Below, piece by piece: positions 19,301-27,000 of a stretch of 36,404 nt of DNA. The stretch's first letter is position 1. Each line of letters starts with the position of its first letter. Below the pieces are notes generated by a model, which saw nothing but the letters and a program-made list of their open reading frames with translations, searched no databases and was not told the DNA's origin. Made by a program: the position numbers and the translations under genes. The stretch spans positions 1 to 36,404 of the forward strand of contig CAKRAY010000005.1 in assembly GCA_934296355.1 (NCBI GenBank), read 5' to 3'. Source of the DNA: an uncultured Clostridia bacterium. Lineage in GTDB: Bacteria > Bacillota > Clostridia > Christensenellales > DTU072.

Positions 19301-22300
19301 GCAAAGTTTCGTCCGCAGTGAACACGAAACCGATAATGCCGTAACCGTCGTTATTATATATGGATAAGAGTCTTTGATATAAAACGTAACTCGTTTCGTC
19401 GTACGCGTCTATGTCGAAGTAGCCGTGTTCCGCTCCGTCCTTAATCGTGTAAGCGGTATCTTTCTCTCTGTCTTCGGCAAAAACGTCCGCAAAGTCGCTG
19501 ACCGCTACCGTGGTCGCGCCTTGCTTCTCGGTATAAGTACGTTTTTCTCTCTTTTCTACGGTAACGCCGATAATAATTTCGTTTATTATCTTGCCGCTTA
19601 CCGTGTCTTCCGCTCTATTGCCGCCCTCGACGTACATAACGAGGTCGTACGTTCCGCCCTCTTTCGGGAAAACGTATCTGCCGAGGTCGTTGTAGTAAAT
19701 ATCGTAGCTTCCGTCCGCAAACGCCGCCGAGTCGGCTCTCCTAATCGGGAAAGGCGTTTCTTGTCCGGGTACTTTCACGAACCAAGCGATACCGTCGCCG
19801 TCGTCGGTAACTCTTTCGCCGCTGCCCAAAACCGCTTCGAACGCATTCGGAAGTCTGTCTATATATTCGAGGAACGGGTCGAGTTTTATCGATTGCGTAA
19901 TGTCGACTTCTTCGCCGTTATTGTAAAGCGTTTGGCTCTTTATGTAACTTGCCAAGTTCATAACGCGCATCGTGACGGTTACGTTCGCTTGCTCGTCGCC
20001 CACTATGCCGTACACCGCAAACTGCGTTTCTTCGGTTACGGGGTTCTTCAAAACGAACGTTCCGTCGTCGAGTTCTCTCAAAACGTTGGTTTCGTTACCG
20101 TCTTTGTCGGTGGTAAGCCATTGCACGGGGTATTCTTGCCAAGCGTACAACGGCGAACTGCCCGTCGTGGTCGCCACCGACAAGTATATCGAGGACGGCA
20201 TCCTCGCCGTGCCGTCGTAAGGATTTATAGAGTACGGCGCGCAATCGTCGTCGCTTAATCTGAACTTCGCCATACTGAGCGTTCTCGTAGCCGGATTACG
20301 CATATTTCCTTCGTCGTCGAAGCCCGGTACGAGCGTTACCGACGGACCGGATTTCAACTCTCTCGACGGTACGATTACTCGTAAACTAACGGTTTGCGCG
20401 TCGTCGCAAATATCCTTGCCGAACACCGCCGTAGTCACGTTTCCGTCGCCGAAAATCGCCGTGATACCGCTTCTGTTTTTTCTTATTTTTTCCTCTAAAC
20501 CGTCGGTGCCTTCCCATTGCAAACTGCCGTAAACGTATTGCGAACAGTAGGTTTCCAAATCGTACGAAGAAGAACTCATCGTGGTAACCGTTCTTTCCGT
20601 GCCGTCCTTAAACTTAACTTTTACCGTATGCGCTTGCGTGGTGTTGACGGGAATGGAATATGTGGAATAATCCAAGTAGTCGATCGTATAAGAACCGTCT
20701 TTACCGTCGATTATCACGCTTTCTACCACTTTCGCTTTTACGTTTATTCTGACCGCGAGATAAAGCGCGTCGCCGTTATCCGCGTCGCCGTAAACGGCGG
20801 TCGCGTACATTTCGCCGCCGCGGAAAGTGATTTTTCCGTTAAACTGCCATTTTAAGTCCAATTTGTCGAAAATGAGGTAGTTATAGCCCTCTTTTTCGTA
20901 AGTGAGGTCTTTCAAGTACCACTCTTTGGTGAGTTCGTCCTGAACGCTCTCTTTGCCGTAAACGTTATTGAAGTTAAGTCTTACGCCCGTTAAGCCTTCG
21001 TCTATGAAGTCGTACTTTTCGTCTATGCGCTTTTTCATAGCGTAGGTATAAGGGTCTACGTTGAGTTCGCCGACGACGGGCATCGCCGTGCCGGTAGAGG
21101 GGTCGACGTAATACCGCTTTTGTCCGTTCTTATCGACGATGGGTTGCACTTCTCTGTTGTGTACCGCAACGTAGACTTTGAACTCCGCTTCGCATATGCT
21201 GTTGCCGCCGACCTTAACGACGTACGCGTATTCGTCCTTAAATTCGCCGCCGAACAAAGGCAAGTTATAGCCGCTTCTCGACACGTTGGCGTCGTAGAAA
21301 CCTGCGATGACGAACGGAACTTCGCCCGTGTCGTCGTTATCGTATCTTACCGCTATCTTTTCGGGAATCGCCGAATAATAGCACGGGTCTATTATATAAA
21401 GATTGTCTTCTATATCCAGTTCTTTAATAAGGTAGGAGCCTTTTTCTTCTCTTATATGTACGGCGTACTCGAATTCCTTACCGAAAAGGCTCGCTCTCGG
21501 CATATAATCGCTCTTGCCCGATTTAATTTCTATACTGTCTTTTTCGTAAGACGGACGCATTTTTATCGCGCCTATTCCGTCTAAGTAAACGTCTACTTCG
21601 TCTATCCATTTACTGCCGTTTTCGTAAACGTTGCCTATCGTGACTTGTTCTATGTGCTCTATTTGCGGGTCGACGTATTTAGACGCGTTCAAACCGCTTA
21701 AATCGAGTTTTTCAAAGCCCATTTTCATCTTCGCTACCACGAACGTGTCTTTTACGCCCAGCATTTTACCTACGGGGTCGTTGGTTTCGCTCGTAAACAC
21801 GTTGATACAGTAGTAGCCGTTCTCACGATAAGTTTTTATATTGTCCGCCGATTCCTTATATAATCTAAGGAACGTTTCTATACTGCCCGACTCGGTGAAC
21901 ACGCTCTTGCCGCCGGCGAGAGTATCCATACCTTTATTTACCGCTTCCGTCGGCAAACGATAGAAAATGCCGTTCGTATTCTCGTAATCGCCTATATCTA
22001 AATAGAAACTTACCATAAACTCGTCTACGTCCACGGGGTTGGTTGCCACGCTGAGCACGAGGTTTTGTTCGCTCGTTTCGCTCGTTCCGCTCGCGCGTTT
22101 ATAGAATTTCAAATCGACGCTGTTTACGTTTCTTGTCGTCCCGTCGGCGCTCTTAATCGTATACTCGCTTACTTTGCCTTTTAAGTAAAGTTCTTCTCCC
22201 AGTCCGACAGTGAGTTTTAAGTTTTGCGCCGAAACGTCGCCGACAAACGCGCCGATAAACGCGCTTAAATCTATCGTTTCGGTATTATACGGGCGTACGG

Positions 22301-24038
22301 ATACCACGTATTCCACCGTGACTACTTCGGGCGTACGCATTTCGGTGTAATTTATGTCGTCGAGGTCGTGCGGCTTAGTCACGCCTTCGTAATCTACGCG
22401 CTTGAAATTCGATTCCATAATCTTGTCGTCGCCGTAGTAAAGGTCAGTTCCGAAAACTTTGGTTTTGAAACCGTACCTAAACACGGCTTTTAACATTTGG
22501 AAAAATTCTTCGCCTACGACTTCGCCGACAACTTTGTCGCCTAAGCCAAGCAGTCTGCTTAGCAGTACGCTCACGCTCGTTTCGTCGTTACGAATAGTTT
22601 TAATCAAGTCTTCGGTGACTTCGACGGTAATTTCCATTTTATCCACGTCGCTCGTCGTCGCCGCGACTATCGCTTCGTACGCTTTGGAGTTTCCTTTGTT
22701 TTCCGTACGGAAATCGCCGTTTAATATCAGTTTCGCTATTCTGATAAGTTCGGAGTACCCCGTTTTTATCAGCGAAGAAAGGTCTATATTCTTTACGTAA
22801 ATCTTGCGCATACGAATGGCGTCGAGGTCTACGCCGCCGCCGAGATAGCCGTACACGCCTTGCAAGTTAATATACAGCACTTCGTCGCTGTAATAAATGC
22901 CTAAAAACTCTTCTATGTTGGCGTATTTGTCGAATTTCCCGGTATACGTTTCTTTTTGGTCGTAAATTCTCAGCGTGAACTCGTTCTTGGAGTTATCTTC
23001 CGAATTGAGGTCGTAGTCGAGCGCGATGTCGAAGTCCGATTCTCTTACGTTAGGGAACTTCACTTTGCCTTCGTACGAACCCTTGCCGAGTTCGAGCGCG
23101 TCGTAATCTTTTTCTTTCATGTCCGCCGCCGCGGCGATAACCTTGGTTTCGGTGTCGTAATTATATTTTAAGTCCGCAAAATACTTGGAGTTATCTTGCA
23201 TTCTGCCGCCGATATTGTATTGCGTACCGACGATTTTCGAGTCTTTTAACGTGAACTTAACCGTGTTTACGTTAAGCGTGTTCATCTGATACTGTGTGAA
23301 CTTGCTCGCCTTGAAGCCGAGATAGTACAGCGACGGCACGTCGAAAGTAGTGCCGATACCCTCGGTCACGTTGAGAATCGCCGCGTTAAGCGTGCCTACG
23401 AGAATATCCAGGTCGCCGTTTTGGAGCATTACGCTCTCGCCGTCGACGGTTTTCTGATACGAGCAGTCGCCGATATTGAATACGTTAGACAAGACCGAAC
23501 CTTCGTCGAAGTACTTTTTCACTTCGTCGCCGTAGAACAAATATTTTAAGTCCAGGTATTCGGTCGCGCCTTTTAACGTTTCGTATAAGAGCAATCCGCC
23601 GAAGTCGTCCGCTTTGTAATACTTTTGACCGGAAATAGCGTACAAATTTCTACCGTCGTAATACATACGAATTCTTTCTATGTGGTTGTCGTTGTCGAAA
23701 ACTCTCAGATAAAGCAAATTGTCTTGCGCGTTCTTTTTATATACCGCTTCGTACGTCACGGTATAGTTTTGCGTGCTTGTGGCAAGCGTATACTCCGCCG
23801 ACACGTGGTAATCGGTCAGTTCGTCGAGTTCCGCCCCGCCCGTAGTAAGTCCGAGGTTTATCTTCGCCATGTATTGGTTGAAGTTTTGCGGCTTGTTTAT
23901 CGTCGGCTTGCCGTCGTCGGGGTCTTCCGGCTCCGGCTCGTCGCCTCCCGCGCCGGTACACGCAACCATGGCGAGCATGGCCACTATCAGCACTGCCGCA
24001 AGAATGATAAATAGAATTTTCGTACGCTTTTTATCCAT
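7338..24038 (-). CDS. Giant 5566-aa multidomain surface lipoprotein with C-terminal beta-helix
   Basis: The start is fixed by GGAGG 7 nt upstream and a clear lipoprotein signal (KKRTK, hydrophobic core, lipid-attachment C27 after AMVA), followed by an acidic-proline spacer. Beta-rich modules run to about residue 2360. About 345-430 is a module shared with the other giant protein (DNSKNE, then GIYYSDEVLYINLQG). Repeated modules start with signatures such as IDPYAY, VDPYNS, INPYDG. About 2363-3985 is a mostly alpha-helical, Ala/Tyr/Lys/Glu-rich region. More beta modules follow, then MBG/YDG-like modules (about 4756-5173) and a parallel beta-helix (about 5365-5538). No sortase motif, catalytic signature or C-terminal membrane anchor is visible. 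It should be held at the membrane outer face by the lipid. Function is unknown; adhesion, scaffold or polymer binding are guesses. The frame is open throughout 16.7 kb, with no sign of decay. Confidence 0.9.
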   Translation of the reverse strand: MDKKRTKILFIILAAVLIVAMLAMVACTGAGGDEPEPEDPDDGKPTINKPQNFNQYMAKINLGLTTGGAELDELTDYHVSAEYTLATSTQNYTVTYEAVYKKNAQDNLLYLRVFDNDNHIERIRMYYDGRNLYAISGQKYYKADDFGGLLLYETLKGATEYLDLKYLFYGDEVKKYFDEGSVLSNVFNIGDCSYQKTVDGESVMLQNGDLDILVGTLNAAILNVTEGIGTTFDVPSLYYLGFKASKFTQYQMNTLNVNTVKFTLKDSKIVGTQYNIGGRMQDNSKYFADLKYNYDTETKVIAAAADMKEKDYDALELGKGSYEGKVKFPNVRESDFDIALDYDLNSEDNSKNEFTLRIYDQKETYTGKFDKYANIEEFLGIYYSDEVLYINLQGVYGYLGGGVDLDAIRMRKIYVKNIDLSSLIKTGYSELIRIAKLILNGDFRTENKGNSKAYEAIVAATTSDVDKMEITVEVTEDLIKTIRNDETSVSVLLSRLLGLGDKVVGEVVGEEFFQMLKAVFRYGFKTKVFGTDLYYGDDKIMESNFKRVDYEGVTKPHDLDDINYTEMRTPEVVTVEYVVSVRPYNTETIDLSAFIGAFVGDVSAQNLKLTVGLGEELYLKGKVSEYTIKSADGTTRNVNSVDLKFYKRASGTSETSEQNLVLSVATNPVDVDEFMVSFYLDIGDYENTNGIFYRLPTEAVNKGMDTLAGGKSVFTESGSIETFLRLYKESADNIKTYRENGYYCINVFTSETNDPVGKMLGVKDTFVVAKMKMGFEKLDLSGLNASKYVDPQIEHIEQVTIGNVYENGSKWIDEVDVYLDGIGAIKMRPSYEKDSIEIKSGKSDYMPRASLFGKEFEYAVHIREEKGSYLIKELDIEDNLYIIDPCYYSAIPEKIAVRYDNDDTGEVPFVIAGFYDANVSRSGYNLPLFGGEFKDEYAYVVKVGGNSICEAEFKVYVAVHNREVQPIVDKNGQKRYYVDPSTGTAMPVVGELNVDPYTYAMKKRIDEKYDFIDEGLTGVRLNFNNVYGKESVQDELTKEWYLKDLTYEKEGYNYLIFDKLDLKWQFNGKITFRGGEMYATAVYGDADNGDALYLAVRINVKAKVVESVIIDGKDGSYTIDYLDYSTYSIPVNTTQAHTVKVKFKDGTERTVTTMSSSSYDLETYCSQYVYGSLQWEGTDGLEEKIRKNRSGITAIFGDGNVTTAVFGKDICDDAQTVSLRVIVPSRELKSGPSVTLVPGFDDEGNMRNPATRTLSMAKFRLSDDDCAPYSINPYDGTARMPSSIYLSVATTTGSSPLYAWQEYPVQWLTTDKDGNETNVLRELDDGTFVLKNPVTEETQFAVYGIVGDEQANVTVTMRVMNLASYIKSQTLYNNGEEVDITQSIKLDPFLEYIDRLPNAFEAVLGSGERVTDDGDGIAWFVKVPGQETPFPIRRADSAAFADGSYDIYYNDLGRYVFPKEGGTYDLVMYVEGGNRAEDTVSGKIINEIIIGVTVEKREKRTYTEKQGATTVAVSDFADVFAEDREKDTAYTIKDGAEHGYFDIDAYDETSYVLYQRLLSIYNNDGYGIIGFVFTADETLLYAKQARLNRSELSVVLDALRTPSAHPEAVIKVTGVIDEDNINVQTVMIAFALNKQEPVSVTLTNANALVEGEILSVRNDENDDGTLSLAGEMNKVSYVDYNENERYNAFYKVTEGYSEDDFDYVIYFDVAESYNLSTGINKLYVSPYEYFKYVFEGLDIVFESGAKKKNSAVISLNGVSEEYFNKSVLGLVPETVVTDAESSYAYSFLILSRITQGSATDRVIVVIKSECAEGQTTQSSIVIEPFNGELTESYTNGYEMPGVIEVEYLTARGKRYTVRYPVAEWDVERSTASELGVTKIKKIEANKIDVFTGATYQFIYMLPDVEEEFNLILNIPKKYLGDETNGFNYDATGYISMYDVKNGVITIDNPYMFLTRNDDGKYVYDVSKIPTVIEAKTTGGRFTQTNVNSFEINWKFVKTEFDESVFVNGTVDAAGDPTAVTIAEYSFNSYYRGRERSEQKLLLKVKINKLVFYGISAPGVTVNPSTDGESNAKYDTIVIDPYAYGDNGYSNSFVLPTNITLSFNMGTQTYDFTSARYFVLSSDGENEIREIVEVGYTETGHKLWQSIASITDKNNLLFNLYVDGFSETGIKIKMTFIQRLINEVRIENYFYNDEGEYEYVKGENGELVKTEKEGPIRKSYLPQAKYIFTDDSTSVAGLMPIWYVDPYNSATFALPEKAFIDFNSDKGNFREYVISGWQYYDEESARYVDVEEVASVSGAAKKKFYAYAGKHYFNPGDDSYGGGRFIVRGYISVGTSQQFFEVLIIALNRSLRTGLVLGSGYKVSYDFSDPVSAMLADIPSILGEQMFVDYDSYNTGFAVDNAMYALRKGRYSFAIEKASRYAQENENGEKTNKAVVPALLWEDEYDTDGDGVADITFEEFTTKGYNGEIDGNVYYKSGLIGALDAFIKDEVEGEYSRLIKSVVWESFFDENGEVIAFFSQGARRTIEAAQEKLFKDVIFNAYDMALNALNVELRTYLRDDLLKATLSEVNKESVTSGKIYDLSNEDDKKEIVYRLYEDLLNEYEIWKNEGALVSERTGKTDIVEAWINARDEFTNTNAVNTGNVSVYQILKAKYYDSISFFEEEENRNKRLYDRTAASLKNYIRADVWKRIVEKVSVFEKDYLDKIAQGSTVTGNETLSLAYAYEKLINTYEDNDDIGSKGEKATAEISVPRMEYSRIVDASGDKVGTIQFSKFNFAGVETEFTVEFDLYYEKIFTEEIDKAKSDAESDYRDDKAEESLKKYKEELLKKALDGIAPTQYNETTGKYDIIDGFRISSGAGSVYFGYDYYKSQADGGKASYAKLYKALYEYHANTALYYMISNINSLKSYDKIDDITGVTAPEWSELLKILKLAIGYVDEGEEYVKYAEAVYKKAAETESNSSRKDEAAKELARYILENHPELKKLAAYKAKASYEAYATMANGLLSPNSSSAKGKAMERMAESAGYPSDSKAASGAGIFFSMAYGSIGGTRFNLAEAMYEMLAYYFKDADGRFTDTVFETIYNAEQGYPRYKNGVVSLKAYISSAPDVKKAATTLYEFLLGYVASDVTPYKTLCDNGTQLGDYYTKEYIDGILNFVKIEDKMLETLNFACDNGYIKRYAKAEVVKRFKQYLVYKAIETQCLKVDADKQRINAWYNESLKAVRNACVTSLMQQLKDNFTEAYGLLITDSTLSNVESDAFGCIVEERVAAANAFEAEYLDSVNDYYGKNLYKGSKAILYALTAAKLRYGNNTESLVSSGYIYSKIYGPFLPDSADALTGHKTMYDSTDDYRRDAASQERLNAYLTSEATKLGLVAAYNVDAADVVRCYLKDMLLRTIVYYYDNVAEVSQKLVIAEVLGMYTGKKYNAENIDGFDAQKEILLYAVNNGLTAFGNTLMEDLAERKDLGLDYASDVENCYYYVYLNYMLDGMTYYVSTVEVTKDSAFNNALTNYKETFGDDTTFGDVSAEDAILSYLEKMADGKTRNTVSSAMLATRGGYNDERANAEERMKNEAYKYVYYALYDTKNESGEYEYKADFDDILGEMVKNGVLDAEEYYQRVFEYVQEHMLDEKLNVVAEAVKKAVIAVVYGKLYDDAAIFEYTQESFASAFVKYLTGGEGGAEDLFGPDKDATGGIIGDYVYAVRNGVTNETVTLYGEKIANWTQDFIGNASDSSKAILNAIYLQAYYQNAGGASTRKAVAYAQAVYNAYLFLGDLEAYVYENMPSDYAFDMNVAEKKAYYVKTLINENVMENPGHSLSLAKATLASLVIDYMKKQAELVAAACGGSAGVGDGALEDAYVDAITICLMRKTVVTKDDALKALYGEYLAKAKQYVGYTSASGSNLYDANADNPVFAYVNRIYEAITGYAIGASAATKVNEADKFGELGLNYYLEQAAGNYELALTLMLSKRIVYGTFYSEDYVSNNEDVERHRMIFDRSEWENATGDVQVSLANSKVYFVNGKKVSREDINLRNSFRAEDITFALTDITQLDLVFEPFDINDKDNRNTLEIDAVAPALPSKAKAFGYIFDQNGVSVTGEDGVYIGEVEIASYSDSMRNLVYTEQTVSGAAYYVKVNAVNGNQFVVGVKVKYKNRQVERMYTSYSQYSQDGVMIYDKNSLFANMYEMFSADRNKNVLYLDPTNTQVLNASGTDFILPSTLGIEYGDGTGGIFTNVVWEADDLKYSISGTSGKDLPIKIKFYEFTSDEGNLCSVTYDYKNYKVTLKVYLGEAGSLLRSEEYALTKDTMLDWNAVVYAEDRTIVGIEYYTGSEYVTLGAFNEKIGRIDATDSGYEINPYNPVYPSRMRLSFRTGNRQIIDLDENEWSLMQTNALENICKDYGSLKEGETQLGEDEKRTFGVYFKYLGYNINVLFKEMGIRLSKVYEPTESGEIALSMIEGGDLFVITNQSSIDAQLKANYSKMYYNFGSSANPNWQEIPVTFSPVQKGVKEEGTYEVQGVLGMKRLGVIDNNVTFTVHVVDVKLYGKIGYEDNLFVVDDYVSAPKDNSNNKRTSADEPNTSGNEYLHVSTYTDSDGVKRTEKTVFSVDRERTEYDFVASRAVLTLGYGSSANVDQRLGFGKSGDRTRTVKYNAALKGYVYSNVKKPVFDTDETGKKWKWTKLSKADPQYTDEIYWELGRPLLTSDLPEAIDGDSGERIALKWDISNLNVNEANEDGYVIYGYYMNANSAWESLPLKVTIGKIDVGNTVIDAVNGDDGRYMFKTYDAKFFKLGFDASAMTFLRKDGSYASLAEDAVKVYYADAEKMTWSETDYPINAGKYFVKVVFDDYNVYSADEEEKWFVLTIKPYEIEPSNLYFNGEKDSDGNVKARLEYVYDGTPKELYIAEGLPETEVDNWFEPGEKEELVESFVRRGNTVYEAKTLAYAVIYERVNAFVKETMEKWYAETRAAYPDYTREQVTSIVYDNKMVYNLRIVEVKVGVEYTRSGIAVNAPIDVGDDYLATAYIDSPEGNYVFTSDKNGVRKKSIGISITRKESKYNFVKTTLEYNGLSQNPMIDGLHVNGVIPADVKITYRYEFGKNVLVVVNEGNNISVVKDLTTPGITTRGIKDVRDGGYVCTATIEESKNFVGGECSATIRITPADLFVTVDEVSGKYLGEVEEPDKYVRIYTGDKQNGASDGYLCGDDRLKDLGYFLAETNVQSFYPVGQYYTYIRGLKLDSSAEHIYTEYGAEYTAGASCEYKELRGMTFVKLKLKSATGSDAAGSLYSYVDNDKNYIYQDRITLFGNYNVYVRMDNFTDMSGGSAQTVKASGIYRIEAEKGSIGFDNDVAFSQYIAGLKDNDSAIIYLEPLTNGAYSAITVKADAILTIVGYYNEAGEISTFIKGITMEKGVLTLKVIGIDVDTNGGNAIYVGEKAGAINVVDCQIRSTKKAVSTVGINVQNNYKETVNVSGTKFSGLSVGVELSSGSLRVENSEFKANYIGVNIYESSSRYTVSIESNVFDQHGEVAVRSSKSNVTVRYNTFTNNTLCIMVPEITDPDMNVSNVFDRTNVENIVEKNVE
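7423..7945 (-). other. C-terminal parallel beta-helix of the 5566-aa lipoprotein
   Basis: At residues of about 5365-5538, successive rungs repeat a pattern of alternating hydrophobics followed by N-x-F or G turns: NVVDCQIRS, NVSGTKFSG, RVENSEFKAN, SIESNVFDQ, TVRYNTFTNN. This is typical of right-handed beta-helix (PbH1-type) folds found in polysaccharide-acting enzymes and adhesins. No lyase or hydrolase active site is evident. The 4062-aa partner lacks this part. Confidence 0.75.
8520..9770 (-). other. MBG/YDG-like modules in the 5566-aa lipoprotein
   Basis: About residues 4756-5173 hold three successive modules. Each begins near TYDAKFF, EYVYDGTPKEL or LEYNGLSQNP, passes through an alpha-G-x-Y-x-V strand (INAGKYFVKV, VGDDYLATAY, RDGGYVCTAT) and ends in a strand such as VLTIKPYEI or TIRITPADL. 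This follows the layout of bacterial MBG/YDG Ig-like surface modules. A helical segment of roughly 70-80 residues (about 9110-9350) is inserted in the middle module. Confidence 0.6.
12080..16950 (-). other. Long alpha-helical insertion in the 5566-aa lipoprotein
   Basis: About 1600 residues (2363-3985) change character from beta-rich, Gly/Thr/Val-rich sequence to amphipathic helices rich in Ala, Tyr, Lys, Glu and Leu. Examples are RRTIEAAQEKLFKD and AYEKLINTYED. A small beta island near 15650-15800 interrupts it. It begins right after a DPY-type module. It does not show a regular heptad over long distance, so a bundle or solenoid is likelier than one continuous coiled coil. Confidence 0.6.
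22745..23006 (-). other. N-terminal module of the 5566-aa lipoprotein shared with its neighbour
   Basis: About residues 345-430. The order DNSKNE, hydrophobic strands, GIYYSDEVLYINLQG, YGYLGGGVDLDAI, then DLSSLI matches the neighbour's DNSKNE, MGLYYHDERSYLDITG, LYGWIDVERLG, DLAEVLG at about residues 414-480. This is the clearest sequence evidence that the two giant proteins share ancestry. Confidence 0.65.
23958..24038 (-). other. Lipoprotein signal peptide of the 5566-aa protein
   Basis: Residues 1-27: basic MDKKRTK, a hydrophobic stretch from ILF to about M24, then AMVAC with C27 as the predicted lipid-modified residue. M at -3 is less common than L but acceptable. The next residues (DEPEPEDPDD) form a charged tether. 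Confidence 0.85.
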
Positions 24039-24045
24039 TTTTTAT

Positions 24046-24050
24046 CCTCC
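24046..24050 (-). promoter_or_regulatory. Ribosome binding site of the 5566-aa lipoprotein gene
   Basis: GGAGG on the minus strand with a 7-nt A/T-rich spacer to the ATG at 24038. It starts 2 nt after the TAA stop (24053-24055) of the upstream giant gene. Terminating ribosomes could therefore re-initiate, which would couple production of the two giant proteins. Confidence 0.85.
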
Positions 24051-24052
24051 GC

Positions 24053-27000
24053 TTAATCGTTTTTCGTAAGCGTTATTTGCAATAATCTCGAAGTAACTTC
24101 GTATCCGCAGATTACGAACGAACTCGATACGATCTTGTTGTTTTCCGCGTCGTAAGTCCATACGATGTCGGTTATTTCTATAAGTTTCAATCCGTCCATA
24201 CCGCCGCCCGACGGGTCTTTCTTGTCGAGGTCGGAATAGATTTGCAACAATTTATACATATCGCTGCCTATTTCGTCGTACGGAGTAGGTCTGCCGTCTA
24301 TTTCGTAACCCGTCTTCTTCGTCGCGTCGTCGTAGTACTGTTTTCTTACTCCTATATAAATAGGTTGAGCGTTCGCGCCGTTACCGTACTGTTGATAGTT
24401 GTCTACGGTCAGTTTCGCTTCGACGTACTTCCAAGAAATTCCGTCCGCCGCTTCGAATACGTAGTATTTTATCGGCGTGCAGTCTTCGAACAACATTTTT
24501 ATCTTCATCGTTTGCGCGTAAACGTCGGTTTTGCCGTTTACTCTCACGAGTACCGTGGCTCTTACGCTATTGTTCGCGCCGCCGCTTAAATATCTCGCGC
24601 CTTGCGAGTAGTCGTATTTCTCGTTAATCGCAAGTAACTCGTACGCGTCGAGAAGCGCTTGCTCGTCGGTGTACTTAATGTAGTCGTTAAGGTCCTTTTC
24701 ATACTCGACGGCTTTCTTTATTATCTCGGCTTTTTCGCTTTCGCTATAATCGTTCCAGCCCATCAATATATTGGTGGCGAGGTCCTCTCTCGCGGCGGCT
24801 TCCTCGATATCCGGATACGCGAACGCCACGAATTCGATAAGTCCTCTCAGAACTTTGTCGTAAGCGCTATTCCAAAGCAGTCTTACGGTAAGTTCGTCCT
24901 TGCCGTAGGAAATGTGGTTCTCGAACAGTTTTACGTTCGCGGTGCTTGGCAAGTAGCCGTTAGGTCCGATTACTACCGATATTTGACCGTCTTTCGCCAT
25001 CAAACCCGCTTCCACGTCTTCGTAAAGTTTTATCGTGCCGGACGGAATATTCGCGTCGGTCTTATCCACAATGGTCATTTGCGCCGAGTCGATACGCATT
25101 TGCTCGTAACTGTAACCCGCTTCGGTCGGCGTGAGTTTATCGCCGTTCGCTCTGAGCATAAGCAGACTGTAATTCGAGCCTATCTCGGAATTGCCGAGGT
25201 ATACGAGTCCTTTTACGTCCGCCAAACGCGCGTTGATAACTCTGTTCATCGTCGTTTTATCCCAATACAACATATATTTAGAACGTTCGTTGACTACCGC
25301 CATGGTGTCGTCGTTGGTGCCGTATTCCAAATCTCTGCTGTTTTCGGGATAGAAGAGTCTTTGCGTAAAACTTACGCCGGCGAGCGCGCCGCTCGGAGTA
25401 AGCATTATCCTTTGCTCTTCCATTTCGCCCGTATCTTCATTTTCCGTCATAATACTTACGTTGAACTTAACGAGGTAATAATCCCTTGCCGAGTAGGAAG
25501 CGTATTGCGAGAAGTAGAACTGCAACGGGTTCATCAACACGAAGTGTTTGGTCACGCCGTTTACTTCGTATTCCGTTTCGGTTATCGCTTCGGTAACCTG
25601 ATACATTCCCGCGTACGCCCACTTCGCCACGAACAAGCGCATCGTAAGTCTGTTTTCCGCGCCGGTCAAACTCTTAATCTGACCGCTTATTTCTTCGTTC
25701 GAGCCGATATTGCCCGTAGGATTGACGTTCACGTTGCTCCACTTGACGGTTTGTTTCTCTCCGCTCGCGACGATTAACGACGGCAAGTGTTTCGCTTTGT
25801 TGAACTCGAACGGGTTATAAACGTACATGGTCTGGCTCGTTACCGTCAACGTATCGTCGTATTTATTTTCAAACTTGTACATAACGTTGCCTTCCGAGTC
25901 GTATCCGAAGAACTCGCTCACGGCGTTCGTTATATCCGTCGCGCCCGGTTTTCTCTTTCTTAACACGGTCGCTTTGTACAAGCGTTTCGTCTTGGCGGTA
26001 TCGCTCGCCGCATAGAACCATACGTCCACTGTCGTAGCGTCTCTGACGGTCTTGGTCATGACGTAGGCGTTGTCCTCGGTCTTTCTTTCCAGCGCCGCGC
26101 TTTCTACGAAGTCCGCCGCTTCCAAAATGAGCGCGGAAGTAATTACTCTTTCTTCCGCGGTAAGCGCGTGGTCTTCTATCTCCAATCTCAAACGAACTTC
26201 GGTGCTTATCGCCGTGAGTTCGGAAACTTTCGCGCCTCTGATACCCTTTTCGGTTTCCGACCAGAACGCGCTCGGCGTGGTTATCACGTACGGGAAGCCG
26301 CCTTCGTTGCCTTTCGATTCGTTACCGTCGTTAAAGTAAACCACTACGCTCGTCGGGTAAGAACTGTAATCTCTGTATCTGTCGGCAAGGTACAAGCCCT
26401 TATGTTCGTCGAGCATCGCCTTGAACTCGTCTTCCGAGAACGTACCCGTAAAGATAATGCCGTTGTCTACTCGTAACAGTCTTATCTCGTTAACGTACTT
26501 GTTCTCGGCGTAAACCGCGCTTATAAAGTCGCTTATACCCGTGGTAAGGAAGGTTCTTACCCTCGTTCTTACGCTACTCGAACTTATGAGTTCCTTTCTC
26601 GTTTGGTTAATCATCGTCGAGAAATTGTTTATCTCGCCGAAACTGTATCCGATTACGTTAGACGAAACTTCGTTACGGAACTCTTCCCAATCTCCGGAAC
26701 CGTCGCCCTTGGCGCGAGTGAAGTCCATAGTTTCGGATATGAGGTTTATAAGGTAGGTTCTTATAAACTTCTTGCTTATCTTTCTTTCGTCGCCGCCGTC
26801 CACGGTGCTTTCGTTAAAGGCGTACTCGCTTACGAAAGAAGCGGTCGTGAAGTTTCTGCCGAGAGAAACCGAAACGATTTGCTTCTCGGCGATTCTTTGA
26901 ATTACGCTCCTTATCTTAATCATATCCTCGCTGGACGCGTTCACTTTTTCGTCCGCGAAGTCGAACGCTTCGTAAAGCGTTTCTATAACGAGCGCGGTCG

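Noticed and set aside
24659..25777. Long plus-strand open frame (372 codons) antisense to the smaller giant gene
   Set aside because: Same shadow effect; low-complexity R/V/F/Y composition and no ribosome site.
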